A program made the position numbers and the translations under genes. Of a stretch of DNA of 64,000 bases, positions 7,694 to 15,576 are shown piece after piece; the first letter of the stretch is position 1, and each line of letters starts with the position of its first letter. Origin of the DNA: Acetatifactor sp. GTDB lineage: Bacteria > Bacillota > Clostridia > Lachnospirales > Lachnospiraceae. Below the pieces are notes generated by a model, which had not been told where the DNA came from, did no database searches, and saw only the letters and a list, made by a program, of their open reading frames with translations. The DNA is taken from positions 1 through 64,000 of the forward strand of contig JAFLRM010000012.1 in the NCBI GenBank assembly GCA_022511465.1, in the 5' to 3' direction.

Positions 7694-8194
7694 TTAGTCC
7701 TCCCCTTCCCAGATTTCGCCGTCCTGCAGTTCATAATTAGGCGCATCGTAAACCGCATCAAATAAAGAACAAATCCCAAGCCAGCTGTCAAAATGCAGAG
7801 GATAGATTATCCCATCGTCACACAGAGCAAACATAAGAACCCGACTTTTATACTTTTCGCCATCCTCATTCCCAAACACTGCATACATATCATGGGTACA
7901 TGGAATAATCTGTACAATGTTCGGTACTTTCCTTTCTCGCTTTTTGGGAATTTCAATATCTCTTTCCTGATACTTTGCGTTTCCTTCCCCCAAGAGATCA
8001 GTTAACAAGGAAAGCTGTTTTTCATCAAAACTATGTCCTCTTAATATTTTATAGCTTTTTGCACTTGCATCATACACTCTTACAGTGCAATCTCCCGGCG
8101 CTGTGTCAAGCAGTGCAAGAAGTCTTTCCTCATTTGAGAAAAACTCTTCCTGACTGCCAAACTTTAACCAGATTTCTTTTACATGTTTTTTCAT
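7694..8194 (-). CDS. Phage protein with DnaE C-terminal-like N-domain
   Basis: 166 residues. The first 80 ('VKEIWLKFGSQEEFFSNEER', 'LLALLDTAPGDCTVRVYDAS', 'LLTDLLGEGNAKY') resemble the C-terminal domain that follows the OB fold in bacterial DNA polymerase III alpha subunits of Clostridia. The last 65 are different and acidic ('FDSWLGICSLFDAVYD'). It lies just downstream of the VirE-type replication gene, so a replication accessory role is plausible. The similarity is from memory of the family pattern and was not aligned. An AAAGGA site precedes the ATG. Confidence 0.55.
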   Translation of the reverse strand: MKKHVKEIWLKFGSQEEFFSNEERLLALLDTAPGDCTVRVYDASAKSYKILRGHSFDEKQLSLLTDLLGEGNAKYQERDIEIPKKRERKVPNIVQIIPCTHDMYAVFGNEDGEKYKSRVLMFALCDDGIIYPLHFDSWLGICSLFDAVYDAPNYELQDGEIWEGED

Positions 8195-8251
8195 AACAAT
8201 TTCCTTTCCGTCCCTTGATAAAGAGGGCTGTCAATCTCGATTTTAAAGGCC

Positions 8252-8519
8252 GTCCCCACCGTCCCCAAAATTTACCTATACCTTATTATTCTTAATACCT
8301 ATACCCCCTTTTACCCCTCTCTTTCTCTCTTTCTTTATTCCTTTATTATTTATTGGGGACAGGGGACAAGTAAGAGAATATATAGATCTTATGCGGTTTT
8401 TCTCTGTCCCCAAATATGTCCCTCTGCACCGTCCCCGAATACTAATCAAAAGGCAAATCATCTCCCAAGTCGTCAATGCCCAATTGCATAAAACCTTCGG
8501 GGACTTTTTTTTCGGGGAC
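8252..8519. repeat. Cluster of GGGGAC/GTCCCC words
   Basis: GTCCCC occurs at 8252, 8261, 8406 and 8431, GGGGAC at 8355, 8362, 8499 and 8514, and one-mismatch copies at 8418 (GTCCCT) and 8526 (GTCCCA). Eight exact copies in both orientations fall within 268 bases, partly inside the 3' end of the VirE-type gene and partly in the gene-free stretch 8195-8441. That stretch otherwise holds only a pyrimidine-rich run (about 8300-8350). Confidence 0.7.
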
Positions 8520-9758
8520 GACTCTGTCCCATGCCCTCTGTTTTCCATATTCAGCAAACCTTACCTTACTATCGCTCGTTGGATGCTTCTGCCATCCAGT
8601 GACTGACTTATTCATAATATTGTTGATTTCTCGCAATTCCCACTCTTTCGGCTCCTGATAATCTTTCCCCAGTGCCTCTTTGTATAGCATCCTGGAACAC
8701 ACGGAACTATATCCACAGTTATCAAGCCATTCCTGAATAATTCCGACCTTAGGGTCTTCCGGTGTGAACTCTTGCTGCACTTCTGACAGTAACCCTTGCA
8801 ATTCTTTAGGGAATGTCAGCTTATAATCTCCGCTGTGGTAAATCTCCATAGCTTCAGCCCATGTCTGTTCTATGTAAGCCCTTGTTTCTACTTCATCCGC
8901 TAATGGGTGAACCTCTGCCATTTCACTATTGACAAGCACCGGGATAAACCGCCTATTTCCGGACTTATCGTTTGGCAGGAAATCAAGATTATTTGTTGTC
9001 CCAATGAATATACATTGCCGCGGAAAATCGTGTGGATACTTATCATAAGGTATTTTGTATGTATCCTTTTGCCTGCTCAAAAATGCTTTGATTGCTTCCA
9101 CCGTTTTTGTATTGGAAGTTGCAAGCATTTCTGAAAACTCAACAACCCAATGCCCTTGCAATTTGCGGTATATATTTTCGTCATCAAGATTCTTCACATC
9201 ATCCGTAAACCACTCGTCCCTTGTAGCTAAAAATCTTGCCATTGTGGACTTACCGCCACCCTGCCGATCTTCCACCAAGCAAAGCATACTCTCAAACTTT
9301 GAGCCGGGATTATGCACCCTCTCGATAGCACCAAGCAAAGCCAATTTAGTTGCCTGTGCCGTGTAGTCTGATTTTTCCGCGCCAAGGTATTTTGGCAACA
9401 AATTTTCAATACGCTTTTTGCCGTCCCATTGCAGGCCTGCCAGATACTCCTTTATCGGATGATATGCCCTCTGGTGTGCGATAATATCAATCGCACGTGG
9501 GATGTTCTTTTCATGTGTCAATCCGTAAGCTGTTTCCAGATACAGCCGGATGTTATTAACATCGTTATCAGATAAATTTGCTGAAGACTGCCTCCACCAT
9601 GTCCCAGACACTTCCACCATATCTGTCATTGAATTGTAACGAAACATTTCTTTCAAGCGTTCGTCATAGCAAAGCGCTTTCACGCAATTTCCAATTGACT
9701 GTATTATTTTCCCTTTTTCATTTACCGAAAACCCAATATCCGTGACAGCTCTGTCCAC
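8442..9758 (-). CDS. VirE-family phage replication ATPase
   Basis: 438 residues of the virulence-associated E (VirE) family, P-loop ATPases used by phages and satellites as replicative helicase or primase-helicase. The Walker A 'LVEDRQGGGKST' lies near residue 165 and the Walker B-like 'HWVVEFSEM' near 205. The sensor-type 'FIGTTNNLDFLPND' and 'GNRRFIPV' follow. The N-terminal part 'IIAHQRAYHPIKEYL'/'LQWDGKKRIENLL' is the usual VirE lead-in. The start is GTG at 9758, overlapping the upstream gene by 37 bases; no strong ribosome site is seen and a different start is possible. No separate primase or polymerase gene is near. Confidence 0.9.
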   Translation of the reverse strand: MDRAVTDIGFSVNEKGKIIQSIGNCVKALCYDERLKEMFRYNSMTDMVEVSGTWWRQSSANLSDNDVNNIRLYLETAYGLTHEKNIPRAIDIIAHQRAYHPIKEYLAGLQWDGKKRIENLLPKYLGAEKSDYTAQATKLALLGAIERVHNPGSKFESMLCLVEDRQGGGKSTMARFLATRDEWFTDDVKNLDDENIYRKLQGHWVVEFSEMLATSNTKTVEAIKAFLSRQKDTYKIPYDKYPHDFPRQCIFIGTTNNLDFLPNDKSGNRRFIPVLVNSEMAEVHPLADEVETRAYIEQTWAEAMEIYHSGDYKLTFPKELQGLLSEVQQEFTPEDPKVGIIQEWLDNCGYSSVCSRMLYKEALGKDYQEPKEWELREINNIMNKSVTGWQKHPTSDSKVRFAEYGKQRAWDRVVPEKKVPEGFMQLGIDDLGDDLPFD

Positions 9759-10066
9759 TTCTGGCTTTTGATCTGTTCTTTCTGTCTCCGTACTTCATCA
9801 CCTCTTTTCCGGCGCTGCCCTTCCTCATTTTTCCAGTACCACTCGGCAACACATTTCAATACGGCATTATGTTCTTTCTCGTAGGCAGACACCCAATCCC
9901 TATAATACTTCCCTGCGCAACTGCAGCCGGCCGCCTCAAGCACACTCAAAGCCTGTTCAGCGAAACCCGGATACGATAATTCATAGCCATAAACTTTCTT
10001 AAAAAAGTCCTTTGTAAGCCTCATATCGGGGTTAATGCTGGATAACAATTCTTCCTTGCTTGCCAT
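9722..10066 (-). CDS. Hypothetical phage protein upstream of VirE gene
   Basis: 114 residues from MASKEELLSSINPDMRL; a GAGGA lies 5-7 bases before this ATG, so a GTG four codons earlier is not used. The N-terminal part is 'LTKDFFKKVYGYELSYPGFAEQ', the C-terminal part strongly basic ('EGQRRKRGDEVRRQKEQIKS'). It sits between the excisionase-like gene and the VirE gene, where VirE-type modules often carry a small accessory protein. The function is not recognised. Confidence 0.65.
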   Translation of the reverse strand: MASKEELLSSINPDMRLTKDFFKKVYGYELSYPGFAEQALSVLEAAGCSCAGKYYRDWVSAYEKEHNAVLKCVAEWYWKNEEGQRRKRGDEVRRQKEQIKSQKWTELSRILGFR

Positions 10067-10080
10067 TGTGTTCCTCACAC

Positions 10081-10278
10081 CTACTCTCTAACCTTATAAA
10101 CCGCATCAATATACTTAAATAAGGCCGGCATATCAATACGTACGCTTTTTCCAAACCGAACAATCGCCGTCGCTTCCGATGCCAATCGCATAAGTGTGTT
10201 TCGGCTGACGTTGACTTCTTTGCAGGCATTCGGAACAGTCTGATACCTGGCCTCACTGTTCACATTTAATGCTTTCAT
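10081..10278 (-). CDS. Excisionase-like / HTH_17 DNA-binding protein
   Basis: 65 residues with the MerR-like winged helix seen in excisionases and phage early regulators: 'ACKEVNVSRNTLMRLASEAT' is the helix-turn-helix and 'VRFGKSVRIDMPALFKYIDA' the wing. An AGAGGTGAT precedes the ATG. It is the first minus-strand gene facing the repressor, the usual place for a Cro/Xis-like switch protein. No integrase is nearby, so recombination directionality is not assured. Confidence 0.75.
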   Translation of the reverse strand: MKALNVNSEARYQTVPNACKEVNVSRNTLMRLASEATAIVRFGKSVRIDMPALFKYIDAVYKVRE

Positions 10279-10319
10279 TTTGTATCACCTCTTTCTATTT
10301 GTGGTCATGCTTTATCTTG

Positions 10320-10348
10320 TTTACATTTTCTATTTTACCTGTTATAAT
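10320..10348 (+). promoter_or_regulatory. Repressor promoter
   Basis: TTTACA at 10320-10325 and a consensus TATAAT at 10343-10348 with 17 bases between drive the repressor gene. The divergent early gene starts 42 bases away, so repressor operators probably lie here; TTTACA/TTTACC words (10320, 10334) are candidate half-sites. Confidence 0.7.
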
Positions 10349-10395
10349 ATGGGTAGTCTATTACACTTTTTATACTTATTTTGGAGGAGGATATA

Positions 10396-11091
10396 ATGAA
10401 AAATGATAGTTCGCTACCCAAAAGATGTATTGTTCTTAAAAATTTGCGGAAAGAAAACAAAAAAACTCAGGGTGAAATGGCTGAGCTTCTCGGAGTAACC
10501 GTTAAAACATATCGCTCTTGGGAAAATGGTGAATACAGAGAAAATACAACCGTATACCCTCAACCAGCATTGGAAAAGGTAATTGCGATTGCTGAAGAAT
10601 TTCATTGTAGTGTTGACTATGTACTTGGGCGATCTGAATGTAAGAGCGTGGATAACGATTATATTTCAAAACAAACTGGACTTTCTGACAATGCAATTAA
10701 TCAGTTGCATAAATTTACAACATACAATCAAGGTGCGGTTAGACTTGCGATAATAGACTATTTATTATGTGATATTAATTTTTCTATTGTCTTGGCAGAC
10801 AAAATAGATAGTTATTATACGAAATATGACTTCTTTGAATCTGGAAAAAAGAGATACTTTGAAGAATGCAAGACACTACATGATTTAGCCGGAGATAATA
10901 TTCTTAAGCAAATTGAATTACAAGAATCTGGCGAATTTTCTTCAACTATTGACAGGCATAAACTCGCAGAACGTGAAAGTTCCAGAGATGCTGCAAGATT
11001 TAGAGTACAAAAAGAATTTGATAACATATTAGGCAACCTTATCAAACATTTTTATAATAAGAACAACTCAGAAGATGAGGTGACAAAATGA
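10396..11091 (+). CDS. XRE-family phage repressor
   Basis: 231 residues from MKNDSSLPKRC, preceded by GGAGGAGG at the right distance; an in-frame ATG five codons earlier overlaps that site. The N-terminal XRE domain occupies about residues 10-75 ('NKKTQGEMAELLGVTVKTYR', 'SWENGEY...', 'EFHCSVDYVLG'). The C-terminal 150 residues are helical and charged, with no S24 peptidase Ser/Lys pattern visible, so it is not an obvious LexA-type autoproteolytic repressor. It is transcribed away from the early region and overlaps the next gene by 4 bases. It is the probable lysogeny repressor. Confidence 0.85.
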   Translation: MKNDSSLPKRCIVLKNLRKENKKTQGEMAELLGVTVKTYRSWENGEYRENTTVYPQPALEKVIAIAEEFHCSVDYVLGRSECKSVDNDYISKQTGLSDNAINQLHKFTTYNQGAVRLAIIDYLLCDINFSIVLADKIDSYYTKYDFFESGKKRYFEECKTLHDLAGDNILKQIELQESGEFSSTIDRHKLAERESSRDAARFRVQKEFDNILGNLIKHFYNKNNSEDEVTK

Positions 11092-11771
11092 CATTCATGA
11101 GAAAAATAGTGGATATGCTTAAAATGGATGAAAAATTACCTATAAATCCAGACACACAAACTATATACTTTAAAAAAGGAAGACTATACAAAGTACATCC
11201 TACTGATAAAGAAAGTTGGTATGATGCAAGATACTTAGTTTCCGACAGAAAAATGTATGATTTAGAAAACATTAATGATATTCAAAAAATACCTATTCCT
11301 GACTTTCCTTGTCTTAACGATGATGATTATGACATGATGAACGGATATGGAATAACAGGATCATTAGATTATGTAATAGAAATGAAAGCCGGAAATGCAA
11401 GGCGAAAAGGACTTATTGCAGAATCAAACGAATTATATAAAAAGGCTATTGTTTTAATGAAGCACTCTGGTGTTCCTTATCCCCTATCTAAATACTTATA
11501 TATTGCAAAAGAATTACTTCGAGAGGGCAAATTTAAGCAATCAGAGAAAGCGGAATTAGATATTTGTGAATATATAACTGGCGAAAGATGTATAACCGAT
11601 TATATAACCCAAAACGAAAGAGAGTATTATAGGATAAAATATACTATTCCAGAAATCGCTCCGAAATCGTTAAGTGGATACACAAGAATGAAAAATATTA
11701 AATCAGAAAAATTTATGAAAATTGTAGATGCTGCAAAACAAGCAGGCATTTTCATTGATCTGGAAGAATGA
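11088..11771 (+). CDS. Repressor-coupled protein of unknown function
   Basis: 227 residues, translationally coupled to the repressor by ATGA. It starts MTFMRKIVDMLKMDEK and contains two degenerate helical hairpins resembling TPR units ('AESNELYKKAIVLMKHSG' and 'IAKELLREGKFKQSEKAELD'). No HExxH metalloprotease motif is present, so it is not the ImmA-type partner sometimes found here. AT-rich codon use matches the repressor. It may modulate the repressor, but this is inferred only from coupling. Confidence 0.7.
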   Translation: MTFMRKIVDMLKMDEKLPINPDTQTIYFKKGRLYKVHPTDKESWYDARYLVSDRKMYDLENINDIQKIPIPDFPCLNDDDYDMMNGYGITGSLDYVIEMKAGNARRKGLIAESNELYKKAIVLMKHSGVPYPLSKYLYIAKELLREGKFKQSEKAELDICEYITGERCITDYITQNEREYYRIKYTIPEIAPKSLSGYTRMKNIKSEKFMKIVDAAKQAGIFIDLEE

Positions 11772-11785
11772 TTATATTAAAGCCA

Positions 11786-11823
11786 AAAAGCACCCGATAC
11801 CAACTAAGGTATTGAGTGCTTTT
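11786..11823. terminator. Bidirectional terminator at prophage edge
   Basis: AAAAGCAC..ATACC pairs with GGTAT..GTGCTTTT around a short loop. The A-run and T-run flanking it let it act for the repressor operon and for the convergent rlmI-like gene. Confidence 0.8.
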
Positions 11824-11928
11824 CAAAAGTCCTTTTCTTATGAAAGTGTGTCAAAAGGTGTGTCAGTTCCCTAATTTTACTATCTTTTCACTTTGTCAAA
11901 ATTCTTTATTTTAGGCATTTTTCGACCA

Positions 11929-13143
11929 CTACCTCTCCTCACACACCTGAAATATATAAAACTTCAAATAATAGGACTGATCCGCAGCCCAGAGGATGGG
12001 ATGATCGCACCCCTGTGTGCGAAACTCCACCTGACGCAGCCGCTTGTGAGCACCGTTTGCGGCCTCACGGATCGTCTTGGCAAAGAGCTCCGGCTCCATG
12101 AAATGAGAACAGGAACAGGTCACCAGATAGCCGCCGTCCCGCACCAGCTTAAGCCCCCTGAGATTAATCTCCCGATAGCCCTTGATAGCGTTTTTCACAG
12201 AGCTGCGAGACTTGGTAAAGGCAGGCGGGTCCAAGATCACCACATCGTATTTCTCCCCCTGCTGCTCCAGCTGCGGGAGCAGTTCAAAGACATCTGCACA
12301 CTGAAAGGTTACAATCTCCTCCAGACGATTCAGCTTTGCATTTTCCGTGGCCTGATCCACCGCCAGCTGAGAGGCGTCCACCCCCAATACACTTTTGGCT
12401 CCGGCTATCCCCGCATTCAGAGCAAAAGAGCCTGTATGGGTGAAGCAGTCCAACACCCTTTTCCCCTTGCAAAGACGGTGTATGGCCGCCCGGTTATTTT
12501 TCTGATCCAGAAAAAAACCGGTCTTTTGTCCGTCCTCCACGTCCACAATGTACTTCACGCCGTTCTCAGTGATCTGCACCTTGGTGTCAAAGGGCTCACC
12601 GATAAAACCTTTGTAACGCTCCATGCCTTCCTGCTCGCGCACCTTGGCATCGCTTCGCTCATAGACACCGCGGATCGTGATGCCATCCTCCGCAAGGATC
12701 TTCTTTAGCGCATCCACAATGACAAGCTTCCAACGGTCGATACCCAGTGCCAGCGACTCCACCACCAGAACATCCTCAAATTTATCGATGGTAATACCCG
12801 GCAAGAAATCTGCTTCTCCAAAGATCAGGCGACAACTGGAAATATCTATTGTCTCTTTCCGATAATTCCAAGCATCACGTACTCTCCGTTCAAAAAAAGC
12901 TTCATCAATGACGGTGTCTTTCTTGCGGGAAAGCAGCCGGACCGTGATCTTCGATCGCGTGTTGATATAACCATATCCCAAAAAATAGTCATCAAAGTCG
13001 TGCACGGCCACAATATCGCCATTATCAAAGTCGCCCTCCATGCGGTCGATCTCATTGTCATAGATCCACATGCCGCCTGCCTTGATGGTGCGCCCCTCCC
13101 CCTTTTTCAAGGTTACGGTTGCCTGATGATCATTCTCACTCAT
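11929..13143 (-). CDS. rlmI: Class I SAM-dependent 23S rRNA methyltransferase, RlmI-like
   Basis: 404 residues in the RlmI family, which makes 5-methylcytosine in 23S rRNA (C1962 in E. coli). An N-terminal PUA-like domain (residues 8-85, 'IKAGGMWIYDNEI') is followed by a Rossmann methyltransferase. The SAM-binding strand is 'VLDCFTHTGSFALNA' (about 230-245) and motif IV is 'DVVILDPPAFTKS'; the catalytic Cys is probably in 'LVTCSCSHFM'. A GGAGGG site precedes the ATG. It overlaps ogt by 8 bases and is likely co-transcribed with it. The exact target nucleotide is inferred from the family. Confidence 0.92.
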   Translation of the reverse strand: MSENDHQATVTLKKGEGRTIKAGGMWIYDNEIDRMEGDFDNGDIVAVHDFDDYFLGYGYINTRSKITVRLLSRKKDTVIDEAFFERRVRDAWNYRKETIDISSCRLIFGEADFLPGITIDKFEDVLVVESLALGIDRWKLVIVDALKKILAEDGITIRGVYERSDAKVREQEGMERYKGFIGEPFDTKVQITENGVKYIVDVEDGQKTGFFLDQKNNRAAIHRLCKGKRVLDCFTHTGSFALNAGIAGAKSVLGVDASQLAVDQATENAKLNRLEEIVTFQCADVFELLPQLEQQGEKYDVVILDPPAFTKSRSSVKNAIKGYREINLRGLKLVRDGGYLVTCSCSHFMEPELFAKTIREAANGAHKRLRQVEFRTQGCDHPILWAADQSYYLKFYIFQVCEER

Positions 13144-13618
13144 GCTTTCTTCCCTCCACTGTAAGCAGCGCTTTCTTCATAGGAAGTCCTCCTCCGAAAC
13201 CTACCAACCCTCCGTCTGCACCGACGACTCTGTGGCAGGGGACAATGATCATAATGGGGTTACGATTGCACGCAAGTCCGACTGCTCTGGCGCCTTTCGG
13301 ACTTCCCACCGCTGCGGCGATCTGTCCGTAAGTACGAGTCTCCCCATAAGGAATCTGCCGTAGGGATTCCCACACTCTCTGCTGAAAATCTGTGCCATTC
13401 ATGCGTATCGGGATCGTAAATTCAGTGCGTGTCCCACTTAGGAATTCCCGAAGCTGCTCCTCTACCAAATCTAACAGCGGTGTTTTCTCCATAATGACGT
13501 CTGCATCATCTTCTCGCTTCGCTCCGCTGCTGCTCCCGATCAGATACACCAGTACGCCATCTTCCTCCTCTATGTATAATCTCCCAAGTTTTGTCTCCAC
13601 ATATTGTCCGTATCTCAT
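13136..13618 (-). CDS. ogt: Methylated-DNA-protein cysteine methyltransferase
   Basis: 160 residues, full length for an Ogt-type O6-alkylguanine repair protein, which transfers the alkyl group to its own cysteine in a suicide reaction. The active-site motif 'PCHRVVG' has Cys128. The DNA-binding helix-turn-helix is 'YGETRTYGQIAAAVG' with the Arg finger in 'GARAVG'. An AGGAG precedes the ATG by about 10 bases. It is the first gene of a two-gene unit with the rRNA methyltransferase. Confidence 0.95.
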   Translation of the reverse strand: MRYGQYVETKLGRLYIEEEDGVLVYLIGSSSGAKREDDADVIMEKTPLLDLVEEQLREFLSGTRTEFTIPIRMNGTDFQQRVWESLRQIPYGETRTYGQIAAAVGSPKGARAVGLACNRNPIMIIVPCHRVVGADGGLVGFGGGLPMKKALLTVEGRKHE

Positions 13619-13701
13619 ATTTCTTTTTCTCCTAAGTATGTTTCGATTTTATTGAAAAAAGATAAAAATGTACTATTTCTTCTATATTATTCGTTTTTTG
13701 C

Positions 13702-13730
13702 TTGACAATCAATCTCTTTTTATTTATTAT
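13702..13730 (+). promoter_or_regulatory. tRNA-Pro promoter
   Basis: A perfect TTGACA at 13702-13707 and TATTAT at 13725-13730, 17 bases apart, end 14 bases before the tRNA. This is a typical strong stable-RNA promoter. Confidence 0.8.
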
Positions 13731-13744
13731 TGTAATGTTGATTA

Positions 13745-13818
<74 letters not shown>

Positions 13819-13889
13819 TCCTTTATGCGACTGTGTGGCGACACCGCGGAAAATGTGATGGAAAATGTTGCATAGGAGACTTTTTATTT

Positions 13890-15527
13890 ATGAAACTAAA
13901 ATATATAAGTGTCGCTACTGTTGCGTCTATTTTACTCGTATTATTTCTCCCTGTTTTTTTGAATGTGATATTTATTGGGAACAATATGAACTATAATGAA
14001 AAACATAAAATAGTCACTCTTTATAACAATGTGATCTTACTTATGTTTGCTGTTGTCGGTGTGGGTATTCTTTTTGCGCTTTTCTATTTATTGAGAAAAA
14101 TACCGTTTAATCGTTATACATTAACTGGTGTGATCATATTTTCGCTCTTTGTTTGTGTCTTGTTTTATATCATTAATATAAAAATATCAAAGTGTATTGC
14201 ATTTTATGGTGGATGGGATTGTGGAATGGTAGCTAACTCCGCTCGTTGGGTTTACGAGGGAGGCGAATTGGGATATGATGATTATTACCTAATTTACGTT
14301 AATAATGTTCCTATTACATGGATCCTTTATCAATTATACAGCATCTCAAGTGAACTTCCAAATTATCCATATAATCCTGAGTTTATTTGGATTGAATTCC
14401 AGTGTTTTATGTTGACAGCAGCAGTATTTTTTTCTGCGATGACGGTACTGATAATTAGCAAAAAAGTAGCGTTGACAGGAATGGTTGTATTAATAAATGC
14501 GATGTTCCTTGGCCTTTCTCCTTGGAAGGTCATACCTTACACAGATGCCAGCACCATTGCAATACCTGTATTTATCATTTTTTTATATACTCTATTTTTG
14601 CACATAAAATCTAGAATAAGATATATTTTATGGCTGTTGATGATCATAGCGGGTGTCTTGGGCGGAATTTTAAAAGCAACCTGTTATGTTCCTTTAATAG
14701 CAATTTTACTGATCGAATTAATGTGGACATTATTTGGTCGAGTCTCAATTTTCCAAAAAATCAAAAAATTAATATATCGCATTGTTTTATTTCTGTGTGG
14801 TTTTCTTTTTGCTTCCTATTGTAAGATCGGAATGTATCAATCCTTAGATTATGAGTACAACTACGATATGGCTATTACTTGGACTACTTATCTATATGAC
14901 GGATTGAACGAACTGACAACCGGATCCATTTCCGGTGATGGGCTTGTAATTGTCCGTGCTTACGCAGAACATCCCAGATATATCAGAGATATGGTCGAAA
15001 GGAAATATATCAAGGATAGGCTCAGTGAGAAAGGGTTCACAGGCTTAATGGATTTTTGGCTTCGAAAACAGGTGATGAACTATAATGATGGCACTTTTAG
15101 CTGGTTCCAAGAAGGCTTTTTTAATGTTTTGGCATATGAAGATATCATTGATAGCAGTTGGGAAGAACCTTTGAAAGACTTTTACTGGAATGATGGTGAA
15201 AACTTTATAGTATTTAATACTTTAAGTCAGGGAATATGGATATTTGTATTGCTGGGTGTCATAGTGGAAACCATACAGATATTAATAAATGCAATCCTCT
15301 GTGTGAAAAATCGATCTGATGATACAGAAAACGATTCCACTGATATCTGTATCCGCACAGTAGGAATTGTGACCTTTATTGGCATTTTTCTGTTTGTTAT
15401 GCTATTTGAGGGAAGAGCGAGATATTTATTTAATAGTATTGCTGTATTCTCTACCATGGCTGTGGTAGGTTATTATAACCTTGCAAATAAACTTCTATGC
15501 CATAAGAGAGTCAAGAAGAAAGATTGA
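13890..15527 (+). CDS. Polytopic membrane protein, GT-C glycosyltransferase-like
   Basis: 545 residues from MKLKYISVATVASIL; a GGAG lies 10 bases upstream. The open frame extends upstream through the tRNA, so that part is rejected. About eleven membrane spans are visible. The first large external loop has 'FYGGWDCGMVANSARWVYEG', with an acidic residue where lipid-sugar-dependent GT-C enzymes place theirs. The last spans end in 'FEGRARYLFN', frequent in uncharacterised Lachnospiraceae polymer-biosynthesis proteins. A likely role is transfer of a sugar from a polyprenyl carrier to a surface polymer. By eye it is AT-rich compared with the genes around it. The substrate is unknown. Confidence 0.7.
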   Translation: MKLKYISVATVASILLVLFLPVFLNVIFIGNNMNYNEKHKIVTLYNNVILLMFAVVGVGILFALFYLLRKIPFNRYTLTGVIIFSLFVCVLFYIINIKISKCIAFYGGWDCGMVANSARWVYEGGELGYDDYYLIYVNNVPITWILYQLYSISSELPNYPYNPEFIWIEFQCFMLTAAVFFSAMTVLIISKKVALTGMVVLINAMFLGLSPWKVIPYTDASTIAIPVFIIFLYTLFLHIKSRIRYILWLLMIIAGVLGGILKATCYVPLIAILLIELMWTLFGRVSIFQKIKKLIYRIVLFLCGFLFASYCKIGMYQSLDYEYNYDMAITWTTYLYDGLNELTTGSISGDGLVIVRAYAEHPRYIRDMVERKYIKDRLSEKGFTGLMDFWLRKQVMNYNDGTFSWFQEGFFNVLAYEDIIDSSWEEPLKDFYWNDGENFIVFNTLSQGIWIFVLLGVIVETIQILINAILCVKNRSDDTENDSTDICIRTVGIVTFIGIFLFVMLFEGRARYLFNSIAVFSTMAVVGYYNLANKLLCHKRVKKKD

Positions 15528-15557
15528 TAAATCTATTCGCAACCGATTTATCAATCT
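15521..15557. terminator. Inverted repeat between convergent genes
   Basis: AGATTGATAAATC (15521-15533) pairs perfectly with GATTTATCAATCT (15545-15557) and overlaps the stop of the plus-strand gene. Neither side has a long T-run, so terminator strength is uncertain. Confidence 0.55.
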
Positions 15558-15576
15558 TGACAATCTTTAAAAAAAT

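Larger units (their letters stand above)
1..11823. mobile_element. Prophage (one end, incomplete)
   Basis: Phage-type genes run from the window edge to a hairpin at 11786-11823, just before the housekeeping rlmI-like gene. The right end has a plus-strand repressor module facing a minus-strand early region (excisionase-like protein, VirE ATPase), followed by small genes and a tail tape measure. No integrase, large terminase, portal or capsid gene is visible, so the element is either degraded or continues atypically to the left of the window. No attachment-site duplication can be tested because the left end is outside the window. The right boundary is inferred from gene content alone. Confidence 0.85.

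Noticed and set aside
8276-8557. Minus-strand 93-codon frame downstream of the VirE gene
   Set aside because: It overlaps the true gene's end and the low-complexity pyrimidine stretch; no ribosome site.
11929-12708. Long plus-strand open frame opposite the rlmI-like gene
   Set aside because: A mirror frame of a well-supported methyltransferase gene; no ribosome site or protein-like pattern.
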